From NCBI GenBank assembly GCA_022606135.1, contig JABYQN010000003.1, positions 2,790,001-2,854,000 on the forward strand: a stretch of 64,000 nt of DNA, given 5' to 3'. Shown piece by piece: positions 1-13,644 of this stretch (position 1 is the stretch's first letter; every line of letters starts with the position of its first letter). The position numbers and the translations under genes were made by a program. The DNA is from Fomes fomentarius. Lineage: Eukaryota > Basidiomycota > Agaricomycetes > Polyporales > Polyporaceae. The notes beneath the pieces were generated by a model that had not been told where the DNA came from, searched no databases, and saw only the letters and a list, made by a program, of their open reading frames with translations.

Positions 1-560
1 ACACTGAAGATTCCGGGAATGGTGATACATGACTAGGATATACCGTATTTGCTTGATGAACTACCGAAGCATCCATCTAGTCGCATCTCATGTATCTCCG
101 AGTCGGGACTTGCTTCACAAACCCTGCGCTCATCTAGATCAGAAGGAAATATGGAAGTGTGATGTTCGAATCCACTGGCAAAGAAAGCTTTGACACAAAT
201 TTCCAAAGCGAGGGCAAGAGACCTATCCTACATGTTGAGCTGAGATGAACCTTAGCGACCCGCATCTTCGAAGACTCATAGATTCTGCCCTGCCATTGCT
301 GTGATTGGAAGAGTTACATGACATCAACAGAGCGCTTTGCGAGGGACAAGCCAGATAGTTGAGATAAGAACGTGAGTACTACCATCAGCCATCGAAGTCC
401 GCTCAGGGGGTGTGCCGGAGAAGAGGGGACATCGAGTCCCAACTGCCATCATCGATGAACACGCGGCAACGCCGACTCATTGCCACACAATGATCACTGC
501 GTGTAGCTATCTTGTGAGTATTCACAGGTAGAGACACTCGAGAAGTTAGAACACCGGCTT
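1..560. repeat. R block, copy 1 (non-coding flanking repeat)
   Basis: No gene is seen here. The first ~110 bases resemble 10740-10830 and 22010-22100 (a shared run around 'actaccgaagca' followed by 'tctcatctc'), and the 3' part resembles stretches near 22.3 and 27.0 kb. In the other copies this block lies between the 5' end of a DUF6533 gene and an RPT4 copy or relic, so here it marks the left edge of a duplicated cassette cut by the window end. Confidence 0.6.
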
Positions 561-649
561 GCGACGTTCCGAATCCGAGCCAACTTCCGAACAGAGATGC
601 ATGTATCTTCATCTACGGATGCTATCTTCCATCCTGATGGGCACAAGGG

Positions 650-1890
650 ACAGGAGAGCTTCACCAGAGATGAGAATTATCGCAGAGCGTACCTTCACAA
701 TGGCGTCTCAGTCGAGCTCACTGCGCTCGTTGACAGGCTGCAGATGATTCTTCAAGATCTCAAGTTGTGGTCTGAACCCGGATCTCGACCTTCCTGTCAA
801 CACGATCTGGTTGCATATTTAACATATGAGTGTCTCTGCATAGAACTTGTTGTATTCAGAGACCAGAAAGTGATGCGCCTTAATGTGATGCAGCATCTTG
901 AGCCTCGCGTCAACCACACAGCCTAAGGGACCCGGGAACTACACGTCAGGCCGCCGTCCACGCGCAGAGAGGTGGTCACTCACACCGCTCACCCATCTTC
1001 GCTCGATTCACACCACAGATACCGTAGCAGCCCATGCTACTGATAACTGGGCTGTGTCATTGTGCTCAGCACTCCGTGTCAACTCGTGCAACACCGCGCT
1101 GGTGTGAATCACTTCAAACCAATTTTCTTCTGCCCATGGATCACTCGTGCCCTCAACCACCGAGGCCTACTGATGGTGTCAATTCATACAAATGACATGT
1201 TCGCGCGCGTACCCGGACACCTCGCAGACGACACGCGTGAACTACCCTATGAATTTCTCGCAATCGTGCCCATCCATAGAGGGACATGAGGGGGGATACC
1301 TAGCGATAATTTAGTCTTGAATCGCATGAGGAACTCTGCTTTGAGCAGCGGAAGCTCGATGATCTGCAGCGGAAACAGTCATGTAATATAAGAGCCAAAC
1401 GTGACTGAACTGGACACGCACCTCCAAGTCATGCATTTCCGAGACTTGCTCCCCCAGAACACCTATACCAGCAGACGCCGTCCATCCTAGCTCCTTGAAG
1501 GCCGTTTTGAAGACTCATTGCGAGTGAAAGGGTCGGAGTTTTACGGTAGGACACGCATGATAGCGCGTCTGGTACTGACGTACATGCACAACTTCAACTT
1601 CGCCACTGCCAGTAAGAAGGAACATCACGAAACTTCTTCACGATGACTCACAGTATGAAGTCGTAGATTTGGCATTCAGTTGGGGTGAATGAGAGGTCAA
1701 GTCGTGCCTACGTACTACTACTCGTCGTACAGGTTCATGACCTCTCCGTGATTTGGATGATGGATGGTATGGCTTTGATATTCGTCTTCTAAAAGTCTCT
1801 CCCGGTACTTGTTAGAATGGCGTTACCTCTTGAACCAGTGTGAACTCGAGCCTGATGCACGTAGAAGAATAATTTACGGGTCTTGCGTGA
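650..1890 (-). pseudogene. RPT4 (26S proteasome ATPase) relic 1
   Basis: The stretch runs colinear with the intact RPT4 gene at 11.6-13.3 kb, with many substitutions and indels. Matching landmarks are the exon 6 end (around 660-800), the Walker B region motif reading 'ttcgcgcgcgtacccgga' near 1200, the 'gagcagcggaagctc' exon 5 start near 1340, and the N-terminal coiled-coil exon near 1740-1830. No frame stays open over any complete exon and large parts are missing, including the Walker A exon centre. It lies on the minus strand like the intact gene. I regard it as a dead duplicate; its right part belongs to the 1455-3375 / 5423-7250 direct duplication. Confidence 0.75.
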
Positions 1891-3375
1891 ATCTGAGGCT
1901 GTAAGTCAGTGTTGCGATGAGGCGGCGTATGACAGACGCGGGCAAATCTGTTGCATTACTCACAGGTAGACGGAGCTCAGAGTATCCGAGTAAGAATATA
2001 ATGAGGCAATTACTCAGGCAGCTGCAGAGGAGGTTCAAGAGGCTTCAATTGGGTGACGCAAGGTATAGGCGCTCTCTTCGGCCCCGTCGGGCCGCCGCCG
2101 GCCCAACGTTCAACGCCCGCCCACTGGACTGAGGAGAAAGTTTCTGGTACTGTCACTGGTACTGGTCTTGATTGAGCTGGTCGTCCTCGCTATCTGCATT
2201 CTTGTCTCCTTGTGCCCGATAGGCATCCTCAAGTCCAGTCCCTCGATACCTAGGCATCAATACTCGTGAAACCGGCTCAGTCGTCTAAACACGCCCTCGG
2301 CAATGTGATCTCTATTACTATACCCTCTGCAACCTCGGGCCCTTGGACGCGCTGTTCACTCTTATAGCTCGTTCATCCCACGAGCACTACACGCATGGAG
2401 ACGCACACAATCACCAGACCAGCGCTGCCTTCCCCACTACAGTAAGCACGCGGACGTCTCGTGGTCGCTAGCTCGAGCATCACTAGCTTGACCTCTATTG
2501 GTGTGTCCGCAGCCACTCTCATAGGCACAGTCGTCGTCATTCGCGTGCACTCGGCTCTCCCTCTCCTGTCGCTCGTCAGTACGAAAATGCCGACCGGTCC
2601 CGTTCCTATCCACGTACTACCTGGCTGCCGCATAGCCTGTGCACGTCCTCGTCCTCGGGTGCCCTGTCGTACCCTCAACAGCGTACGCGTTTCCAGAACC
2701 TTAAACAATCTTGATCGGAGACTCACCTAGCCCCTGAAACAGTCGACTTCAACCAGGCTGGCGTGCTCTGGCATTCCGTCTACTAGTATGTGAAGTAGCA
2801 TCGTCACGGGGGGAGGCGTGGGGTAAACTCAGCTGAGATCAAGGAGTGGGCGAACGAGCTTCATGGCCCAATATCTTGTCCATGAAGAACAGCGAGTGTA
2901 CAAGTGACCTGGACGCCGCCGGGCATGCACCTGAGATAGCGGAGGTCTAGCAGTGTCTCCGATATTCTCAGGTGGAGTGTCAAAGATGATGACGGTCTTG
3001 CACCTGCTAGTGAGTACTTCTGTCCCGTTCACTGTCGACTGACTTCGACTGATGGCTCTTTCGCAGTGGCAGGACTATCGCTCTTGTGGGATCTCCGTTT
3101 GTACTTGGTCCCACCACGTACCGGCCTGATCGCGCACTATCGAGATCATACCGACGTGGATTAGCCTCTCGCCTATCGTGTCCGTGCGACCTTCAACGCG
3201 ATGGGTCTTCGGCCATTCACCATTCGACGACCGACCCTGAATGGTCCATATGACACGGACATCTGGCAGTCACTGATAGTGAATAAACCACGGCTAACCT
3301 GAGCCAGTTCGCATTCCAGAGCATGCTCAGGAACGCCTGGCTCTTGAACGTTGAGTACACTCCCTTCCTCCTCTC
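1455..3375. repeat. X block, copy 1 of a ~1.9 kb direct duplication
   Basis: It repeats at 5423-7250, about 4 kb to the right and in the same orientation, clearly diverged. Shared landmarks include the start 'agaacacctatac', the GC-rich 'ccgccgcc' run (about 2090 and 6110), 'gcatcctcaa', 'ccctcaacagcgtacgcgtt' (about 2668 and 6538), 'agatcaaggagtgggcga' (about 2837 and 6640) and 'agagcatgctcaggaac' near the right end. Its left third is RPT4 relic. The remaining ~1.3 kb holds short broken frames that I cannot assign to a family. The intact RPT4-GMC unit at 11.6-15.8 kb lacks this sequence. Confidence 0.7.
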
Positions 3376-3663
3376 CTCCCGAACCTTCACAGCTTCTTTC
3401 TAATTGATCGAACTAGACTCATAGTCATCGAATACAATCTAGTCGAGCTCGCTGTCGACTATGCGCTCGCTCCAGTCAGTCAGCACCTCCCTCCGTATTG
3501 CACGCAACGAGATGTACAAGGAATCGGCAACCACCGACCATAGACACCGTCCAGACAAAGTCCTCGACAGGCTCTAAACGGACGTCGGGCTCGGGCATCT
3601 CGTGTGCGGCCGATGAGGGGATGAACGGCGCAGTCGCAGCAAGAGCGTTGCCTGCGCTGCTGA

Positions 3664-4937
3664 TTGTTGGTGTCGGCGCACTCGAACCGCGACGTCTGGG
3701 CTAAGGTGCGCATATGCGTCGCATATATCCGCCCACCCTGACATTCTGATGTATAGGACTTCCGACACCTCGCCTCCGACCCGCACAACGCGCACATCCT
3801 CGCTATGATCCATTCCTCCGCCATCGTCCTCTGCCTCGACACCGAGTCGGCGCCCACCTTCGAAGAAGACTCCCGCTTCCTCTGGCAGGACGCCGTCGTC
3901 CCATCTCCTCAGGCTGGCATTCCGCACGCACAGCCGCAACTTGGACTCCAGAACCGGTGGATGGATAGGCCCTACCGGTTCATCGTCCTCGCAGACGGCA
4001 AGGTTCCGTCGGCTAGCACTCCCTCATGGACGGGACGCCCCCGCGACGATGAGCGACCGCATTCTCGAACTCCTCGCCGCCAAGGACTTTGCGCCCTCCA
4101 CGTTCTCCCCCATGGACTCCACCCCCGCCGACGTGGCTCTCCTTGAGCCGCTCGATCGGAATGTTACCCAGGAGACGCAGTGCGCGATCGACGCCCCCGC
4201 GGAGGCGGCTGTCGCTCTGATAAGTTCGCAGACCCTCAACGTCGTGAGCACCCTGTACAGCAAGGCCGCGATCAAGTCGTTCGGCCTCTCGCCCGACGGG
4301 TGAATGCAGATGGCCAGACAGCTCGCGTACGCTTGGCTGCTCCAGAAGAAGGGCCGGCGGAGGCAGGGCGGGACGTACCATGCGGCGGCGATGCGCAAGT
4401 TTTTCAATGGCCGTACCAAGGCGATCTGCGTCGTTTCTGCCGGGTCGGACTCATGGGTCGCGAGTATGGACGATAGGAGCGCGGGTGCGCAGAAGCGGAT
4501 CGAGCTGCTTCGCAGCGCGACGCGGGCTCGACCGCCACCTCCTCGGTGCGTTCTCCTCCTTTTTTCCCTTCTCTCCTCTCAGCCGCCTCTCGCTGAAATT
4601 TGGAACATTTCGAATATAACTACGAACAGTCGATGAAGGAGGGCGAGCAGCTGCCCGAGGTGTTCTCGCACCCGCTCGTGAAGCGCTCGAGCTCACGTCC
4701 GCGATTTACACCAAGAACTTCGGGCCATATGGCTGGGGCGAGGTCGTCCCCGACCACTTTGAGGTGGCGTACGTTGCGGGCGTTAACGATTTCCTGCAGT
4801 TCACTGTCACCCCGCGCACGGAGATGCCGAACGCTGAGTTCTGCGAGGAGCTCCAGCGCGCAGCGGGTGACATGTATGACTTGTTCGCGAGGCAGAGCGA
4901 GCGCCAGGGCCAGGGCGTCGGGAAGACGAAGCTGTGA
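3664..4937 (+). pseudogene. Carnitine acetyltransferase 3'-half relic
   Basis: The sequence follows the CAT genes at 22.8 and 28.6 kb from the end of exon 5 (reading NRDVWAK in the intact copies) through intron 5, exon 6, intron 6 and exon 7 to the stop near 4937. Damage is clear: the region coding the catalytic GEHS-x-x-DGTP motif near 4000 has a deletion and frameshift that removes the active-site histidine context, and the tryptophan codon after SPDG near 4300 is TGA. The 5' half (exons 1-4) is absent. Long stretches such as TQETQ, SQTLNVV and AGAQ remain readable, so decay is fairly recent. It cannot make an active acyltransferase. Confidence 0.88.
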
Positions 4938-5024
4938 GGACGCCAGCCTGTTAAGAGAATAGGAATCATAGTGCATGATATATGGCTATGGCGGGGACCA
5001 TGGGCGGATTCCTGAAGGATCGCG

Positions 5025-5320
5025 AGCCACAACACCGTTTGTGCAGTACATGCCCTGTTCGATCGGCGGCGTGTCTCACCGCTCGCCCTGGAGGACAACG
5101 CAATCCTTCCACGGGAGAGCGCTCCGGTCCTGGAGATTCGTTCCAACGCCAGGGAGGTCGACTTGCCATCGATACCGAACTTCTGCAGTTCGCCCTCGGG
5201 GAGCTTCAACAGCTGTGGTGTGTTGAACATGCCGGCGGCTCTGCGCCCTCAGGTGTAGCGGGAGCCGTTAGGGAGCGTGTACGTGAGTTCGGTGTCGCGC
5301 TTCTAACACGAGGAACATTT
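5025..5320 (-). pseudogene. GMC oxidoreductase fragment with internal deletion
   Basis: About 300 bases match the minus-strand GMC gene at 13.6-15.8 kb. The left part corresponds to about 14290-14530 of that gene (the ELQKFGID region survives), and the right part jumps to about 15240-15320, so some 700 bp have been lost internally. It follows a CAT relic and precedes an RPT4 relic, the same neighbours the intact GMC gene has. No functional product is possible. Confidence 0.85.
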
Positions 5321-5379
5321 GTAGAGAATATAAATGACAAGACCTCGTAACACTGATCGTCATTTGAGTCTCATGCACT

Positions 5380-6060
5380 CGCAGTGTATGTTCGCGTGCA
5401 TACCCGGACACCTCTCGGCCCTCTAGAACACCTATACTAGCGGAAGTCACTTCTCCTGGGTGCTCGAAGGCCGTTTGTAGACTCATTATGGGGAAAATGG
5501 TCGTATTATGATGGTAGGATATACATGATAGTGAATGTGGTCGGTCATGTTGTGACCGACGTGCGTGCCCATCTTCAACTTCGCCACTGCGAGTGTCAGG
5601 TGGTAGGAAACAACCTCACGAGACTCCTTCATAACGACTCACTCTATACAGTCGTAGTTCTCGCATTCAGTGGGAGTGGATGAGAGGTAAGGTCGTGCCT
5701 ATGCACGTAGCTCGTCGTACAGGTTCCGAAGATCTGGTCGAAGGACTGTATGGCTTTGATGTTTGTCTTCTTAAAGTATTTCTCCCGATACCTGAGTGAC
5801 AATCACGTTACCTCTGAACGAGGTTCAACTCGAGCCTGATGCACGTAAGGCGTCTTGCGCCCCTATCAATCCGATCTACTGCCGTGAATCCGAGGCTGTA
5901 GATCAGTGTGCGACTCTGAGGCGGCGTACGACGGACACGGGCGAAATTGTTACACCACTCACAGGTAGATGGAGCTCAGAGTATACGAGTAAGAATATAA
6001 TGAAGTATTCACTTGGTGAGCTGCGACTGGTGGAGAGTACAAGCGAAGTTGTGAACTTGA
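5380..6060 (-). pseudogene. RPT4 relic 2
   Basis: This is a shorter relic of the same ATPase gene. The 'atgttcgcgtgcatacccgg' segment near 5388 (Walker B exon) jumps directly to the exon 4 segment near 5424, and sequence matching the N-terminal exon follows around 5730-5850. It shares its internal rearrangement with relic 1 over the X-block duplication, so the two relics were duplicated together after inactivation. Stops occur in all frames across exon boundaries. Confidence 0.72.
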
Positions 6061-7250
6061 GAGACTTCAATTTTGGTAACATAGGCGCTCTCTTGGGCAC
6101 CTCGGGCCGCCGCCGCCGCCGCCGCCTGACGCCCGCCTACCACTGAGGAGAAAGTTGGTCTTGATTGAGCTGGTTGTCCTCGCTATCTTCATCCTTGTCC
6201 TCCTTGTACCCGATAGGCATCCTCAATTCCAGTGCCTCAGTACTCGTGAAGCCGGCTCAGTCGTCTAAAGATGCCCTCGGCAATTTGATCTCTACCCTCT
6301 GCAACTCTGGCCCTTGTTTACTCTTGGAGCTCATTCATCCCATGGGCTCAACACGTCTGAAGATGCGTACAATCGCCAGGAGTCACCAGCGCTGCGTTCC
6401 CCTCCCGCTCCGATAAGCATGCAGACGTCTTGTAATCTTTAGCTCGAGCATCACCAGCTTGACTGGTACCTCTATTGGTGTGTTTGGAGCCATTCCGGTA
6501 GGTACATCCTGTGCACATCCTCGGGTGCCCCGCCGTACCCTCAACAGCGTACGCGTTTCCGGGTCTAAACCATTCTTATTGGAGACTCACACAACCCCTG
6601 CAATTGTTGACTTCAACCAGGCTGGCATAGTAGACTCAGCTGAGATCAAGGAGTGGGCGAAGGAGCGAGTGCGAGTGCACAAGTGACCTGGCAGCCGTCG
6701 GGCATGCACCCTGTATGACGGAGGTGTGGCAAATGCACGTCTGGCACCGTCTACTCTGATGTTTTCATGTGGGGTGTCAGTGGTCGCGCCTCACAGTGAG
6801 TACTTCCGTCCATTCGCTGTTGATTGACTGATGCATTTTTCACAGTGTCAGGACTATCGCAACATCGGATATATTACACGGGACGTTACTTTACAAGGAT
6901 ATCCGGATGTATACCACGGCCACTCTGTCTCCTTCCTCATTGGCTGGTATGTCATCTCGTGCGCGCTCTGGTGTGATCCCATCCAAACTTGGTTCCACCA
7001 CGTACCGGCCTGATCGTGCACTATCGAGATCATATCAGCGTTCACCAATTGTGTCCGTACAACCTTCAACGCGATGGGTCTTCCGCCAATCGGCCAGTCA
7101 CCTTTGGACGACCAGCCCTGATGGTCCATCTGATACGGACATCTCGCAGTCACTGACGGTGAATAGACAGACCGCTCTCAACTTGATTCAGTTCACATTC
7201 AGAGCATGCTCAGGAACACCAGGCTCATTAACAATGAGTATGCTACCTTC
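6061..7250. repeat. X block, copy 2
   Basis: Second copy of the non-RPT4 part of the direct duplication described at 1455-3375. Short frames in both copies share pieces such as LVKPAQSSK and TLNSVRVS, but neither copy keeps a frame longer than about 85 codons, and I recognise no domain. It may derive from a gene that is already dead in both copies. Confidence 0.65.
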
Positions 7251-7309
7251 CTCGCACCCATGCATTCGCCTCCCTGGCCAATCAGCGGTATCCTCTTCTC
7301 AACAACACG

Positions 7310-8020
7310 CACGCATCACTCCCCACTGTCACGGGCACACACTCACGCATGGCTAACAGACCCAAATATCATTCTTGCCGTGCTTTCTGCCCTCCTCAAG
7401 TCCCTCCTTACCTCCGCGCTAAGTGGCCTCGTCTTCCTGTTTGCCCGTGCCCTCTTCCTCGAGCCAGTGCTCACGCACGTCCTCGATGCGACACTCCTCG
7501 CACATGGCCAGACGCAGCTCATCTTGATGGGGAAGTCTCGCGTCGAGAGTTCGGCCGTGCGGAGTCTAGGAAGATGAATCGCACAGCCGCATCAAGTGTT
7601 CTCAAGGACGGCGTCGTGCGTTACTTGGTGACTCTTCCGTTATATATGAGGGATGGTGCTGTTGATACTGTACAATGGGCATAACGGTGGACCAGGGTGG
7701 CATTCTAGGTATATCCAGCTGAAAGTGTTCTCGAAGACTCGACGCGGGCTGTCTGTTCAGAGTTGGCAAGCAGAGGGGAGGATACAGTGTGCGTTGATTG
7801 TGATTTTAATACTTGGCTGGCTTGAAGGTGGCATAACTGACGTCTCTCATCGCTCCTTGTACGAGCAGACCAAGTCGAGCGCATATCATCGCATGAATAT
7901 AATCTAGATGTCGATGCCGTTGTTCAACCTTATCCTGGTCGTCGGGCTGGTGTTCTGCTTCACCTACACTGTCCGAGCTACACTGTGGGTTGCACAGTCG
8001 AGGTAGAAGCGAACATCAGG
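7310..8020 (+). repeat. Y block, copy 1 (unidentified decayed gene?)
   Basis: This block matches 18535-19185, and each copy lies just downstream of a minus-strand DUF6533 gene. Both copies carry a hydrophobic stretch containing 'ARALF' and 'DATLLAH', then 'YLVTLPL', and near the end 'LFNL...VGLV', in plus-strand frames that shift relative to each other. The pattern suggests a former multi-exon membrane-protein gene, but I cannot name the family and neither copy gives a continuous product. Confidence 0.5.
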
Positions 8021-8411
8021 GCATGACAGACTCTGCCGCAGGTCATCTGCTACCAAGTGATGTTCCATAGTATGTAGAAAAATATGAGGATCTAGATAGA
8101 GATACGCCTGTCCCTAGCATAACAGAACGCAAACCATGGAATCATGTGAGATGCTGGTGGCACATGTTCGTACAAATCAATACATATCGAATAGGAATAG
8201 GGTCCTTCCAGAAGCAAGAGTGTTTGTGTAGCTCAAAACTGCATCTATGTGTGATGATCTCGTGCGTGTAAATTTGAACGCATGGCATGGTCGCTCATGC
8301 GAAAGCCCTGTTCTCCGCGCAACCATGCATAACCGATGTTCGGAAAACCTCGAGAATCTCCGTGCTGTCCTCCCATACAGCATCGGCACAAGTGAGACCC
8401 TGCTCCTGCCC

Positions 8412-10281
8412 TTACTCTGGTCCTCCAATGTTGAGAACAAACCCACTTGACCCGAGGATGCCAGTGCGAGTGGTCTCCTCATCTTCAAGATGGCCTATTG
8501 TAGTGGATGGCGAGTATATGTCCAATGACATCTGACCTCGTGCATCCTCCAACCCGATACTTGCAGTGGTGTCTGAGTCGCTTTTGGCCTCAGGTGCAGC
8601 GAAATGGATGTCAGAGCCGATAGACCCGATGACTCGGTCTACAAAGCTCGGTGTGCTGCTGTTACTTCCGAGATTGAGGACATCGCCGGAGTCGACCCTG
8701 ACTGTTTGGTGGTATGCTTCTTGGAGATCAAGGAGGAAGTACAAGATGAGGATACTTGTGACCCTAGACGAGCGATGAAGAGCTTATGAATTAGCTAGTA
8801 AAGCCATACTCTGATTTTGAGGTGTGAACGCACGAAGTGATGAATATAGTGATGTTGCTTCCTGAATTTCCATTGCCGAAGGTCTGCACACACGGTATCA
8901 TGAGTGAATGAACAACGACAGCTTATGTTTATGGACTCTGGGCTTACACTTTCCAAGGATAATGACAGATGGCAAACATTGAGACACAGTAGCACACTTT
9001 GTGATGGTTGTTCAACATAGGACTGTAGTTATCAGCCCGAAACTGATTCTCACTCACATGAAGTATATAGTTCCTATAGTTCCTATATCACGAAGAATGC
9101 ACATATGAAGAGATAGTATCAACTGCTCACCGTTTTGTACCAGAATTGTGCCCAGCGAATGTCTCTTATTTGTGTGGATACTCATATGTAGACCTCGGGT
9201 CATTGGACTGGTCCAGGTGATCAGAAGAAGAATAGCATCGGAAACAATGAGTGATATCCTGGACAGAACAAGCACTAAAATTAACCATTGTCGTAAGTTA
9301 TGTTAGCTCAGGCTGAATTTGATGACCCCATATTGTGAGACTCCTACGTCTTATCTATATGTTAGCAGAAGTTGAGGTGAGTACGATATGTGCAGACGAA
9401 CTTGAGATGGGTTTCAGGTGACATCTCATAATATAACAGGCATCCGAGGTTGGCGAAAGCTTCCCCATAGTTGAGAACGAACACTGGTACCTTTGTAAAA
9501 GTTAGGAAAGAGTATAGGTGGCACTGAATGCACTCATCGTACCAGATTGATCCCAACTGGTACAAGACCGAGGATGAGGACGAAGAGTGATAGGTGTTTG
9601 TTTCTGCTCAGCACAAATGCACGCAGTGCGGAGAACGCTAGAGTATTCTGGCGTAAATTTGGGGTATACAAAGGAGTCAGGTATGCAAAGAAGGAAGAAC
9701 GACTCACCAGCTGGTGGAATGAATAGAAGACAGTCTACTACATCCATCGCTCTACTCACGTATGTGCAGCTATCATAGAGTGCTTATCAGCAACCTGCTC
9801 TACGGGAGTTGTCACTAGAAAACCATCACACCTCTGAACCAGCATGTTTGACGAGGGATATCAGAGTGTCAGAGATTTAAACTAGTCATAGTGATTGATA
9901 GCTCACCTTGTCCGAGAAGGGCGCAGATCTGACCGAATTGAAAACGACCCAGAACAGGGATATGTATCTGTTCGCAAGAAACAAAATCCCAGCCCCGGTG
10001 ATTCTGCCTGACCAGAACCACTCTACTTCACGGTCGAAGGTGATAAGAGTCGCATACAGGAGCAGCACTAAGGGTGTTGTACTGGCGATCAGGGTATGTC
10101 AGAAGAAATCAATTCCTGAGTGAGTCTGACCGTTCGCCGCCACACTGCAGTAAGATTCAACGCGACTACAACTAGTGAGCCTGTAACAAATGGAACGAAA
10201 GTTTGGAGATAAATATACTCACAAGCTGGCATAGAACGCCACAAAGGCGGAAAAACCTGTATCCGTGGAGTCGGAGGACAT
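8412..10281 (-). pseudogene. DUF6533-type membrane protein, copy A (probably inactivated)
   Basis: It has the same 11-exon layout as copies B (19503-21499) and C (43261-45217), starting at the MSSDSTDTG-type N-terminus at 10281. The DUF6533 core is present in exon 3, with LLLYATLITFDREVEWFW and the LFLANRY segment, followed by further hydrophobic exons and the C-terminal HFLLDLQEAY-like tail exon. Two defects separate it from its paralogues. Exon 4 has a small indel before its CTY motif, so I found no acceptor that keeps the frame. In the last exon a lysine codon of copy C is TAA here (8412-8414), removing about 35 C-terminal residues. If exon 4 splices differently, it could still make a truncated seven-helix-like protein. 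Confidence 0.65.
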
Positions 10282-10289
10282 GATACAGG

Positions 10290-11610
10290 AGTATCGAATA
10301 GACCGGACAGTGGGTGGGGAGCGATCCTTTAGTTTGTGTTGGAGATATAGTCAGATGTGGAAGGCTAGATCAGACAACTGAGGGATGGTGTAGTGTTCGC
10401 CTACACCCAAACTTCATCACGGTGCCATGCCACTGAATACGCAACCACAGAGCACCAAGTGACATGCATTGAAATAGAAGCAATGTCAAATTATACCCGC
10501 AACTTCATCCTGTGCACGTTCTTCGTGTCAAAGACGCGTGAGAACAGTACTGCAAGGTGATGACCTCGGTTGAGGATTCCTCTGTTGTAGTATCTGTACG
10601 TCTCCCGCGTTGTGATATCTGATTCTGGGTTGAAGGTGCTCGAGTAGTAACCAGGTCACCTGAAGGGACATTCAGCATATCATCTCACCCGACGCCCTCA
10701 ACACTCAACATGACTTCGATCCATTGGACAGATATACAGTGATTGGGATACATGTTATTTGCGTGATGGACTACCGAAGCACCCATCTAGTCTCATCTCA
10801 TGTATATCCAACTTCACAACCACACAAACACCTGGATCACAGGGAGAGTTGAAAATTGAATGCTCGAGCCTAATTCACATCCTTCCGAGCAACTAACCTG
10901 TGGAGTATCATGATCCTTAATCTATCAGTTCCGAATATCTATAGTAACATAGTGGGACAGTGCTATACTAGAGATGATACTGTAGTATTGGGTAAGACGT
11001 ATAACTGATCTGCAGTTGCCATGATGAAGGGCGGGTAGCCCTCGCATAGCCATATACTATACTGGCGACTACTGGGCTCAGCCGGAAAGAGCCAACTCAA
11101 CGGGGGTTGGTAACATACACCAAATAGTTTGATACCATGTCGTCGATTGAGTTCGATCGTCTCAAAAGACCTGTACCCATGCATATGCTCTCGTCAGTAT
11201 CGGATAGTGTACATGTCAAGTGTGGGCGACGATGATCCACGTCTCTGCCACCGTGAGTTTGTTACGTCAATGCTAAGGCGGTACGGCAACTGTAGACTTC
11301 CTTGAGTTCTAAGGGCAAGTCGGAGAATACTCCATCTTGCAATCTAGAGTTCACGCCATGTCGTTGTCCGAATCTTGTCCATCGCGTTCCGTGTACCCGC
11401 CAAAATGTGCCATTCACCACAATCCTCCCAGTCGGATGTACCGCGTATAAGTTATCAACGCTCCCCTCGATCAAAGGGCAGTAGGCGAGGCACGAAGGAA
11501 TTCCTGGAAGTACCACCCTTACCCTTACACACGGACTGGCGAGAGCTGTCCATCCGCAATGTGGAATCCGTCTTATAAGATGGGATGTATGATACATAAC
11601 AGGACCATGA
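10290..11610. other. DUF6533 5' flank and R block; no gene
   Basis: The region lies between the start of DUF6533 copy A and the 3' end of RPT4. Parts near 10300-10500 match the upstream flank of copy B (21500-21700), and 10740-10860 is R-block sequence. I see no frame with coding character. Both flanking genes lie on the minus strand, so this is the promoter side of copy A and the terminator side of RPT4. Confidence 0.6.
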
Positions 11611-11624
11611 AACGAGCGGGACGT

Positions 11625-13292
<1,668 letters not shown>

Positions 13293-13436
13293 TGTGACGA
13301 AGTATGTGGTGGTATGAGCAGAGGCTCCGAAACCGCGTGAGGACGCGTACCCTCAACGCGTAAGCGCAGAAGGCTGTGAGCGCCGGTGACGCGTTACTGT
13401 TCTTGCTATATCAATGCGGTTGTCTTCAATTTTCTT

Positions 13437-13525
13437 GGCCTGGTGGTCTACGAGTATGATTTCTCTTTGCTGTCTTAGGTTGAGATCGTTTGAAAGAGGT
13501 TCCGGGTTCGATTCTCGGCCCGCGC
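13437..13525 (+). other. tRNA-Pro-like sequence (degenerate or non-functional)
   Basis: An A-box-like 'tggtctacgagt' and a good T-arm with 'ggttcgattc' (B box) occur at the right spacing, and the D arm resembles fungal proline tRNAs. An 'tcttagg' anticodon-loop-like string is present, but the anticodon arm carries extra bases and the presumed acceptor stem pairs poorly (about 4 of 7). I cannot fold it into a convincing tRNA, so it is listed as tRNA-derived sequence only. Confidence 0.3.
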
Positions 13526-13644
13526 AGGTATCAAGTCTTGTGTGCCACATTTTTGTCATAGCTATCAGTATCCGCAGAGACCAGTACTGCGTGACACATG
13601 TATTCTAGGTAGTCGAGGGGCAATGTCATAACACACACGACGAC

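Noticed and set aside
160..185. B-box-like 'gttcgaatcc' as a tRNA gene
   Set aside because: No A box at the right distance and no foldable arms; the equivalent site near 10858 in a duplicated block lacks the motif.
4013..4419. Two ~120-130 codon minus-strand frames
   Set aside because: They are antisense to the CAT relic's exon 6 and have counterparts antisense to the intact CAT genes.
6600..6690. Short frame ending AEIKEWAKERVRVHK as an acyl-CoA synthetase end
   Set aside because: The resemblance covers about 15 residues, and no other part of such an enzyme was found in either X-block copy.
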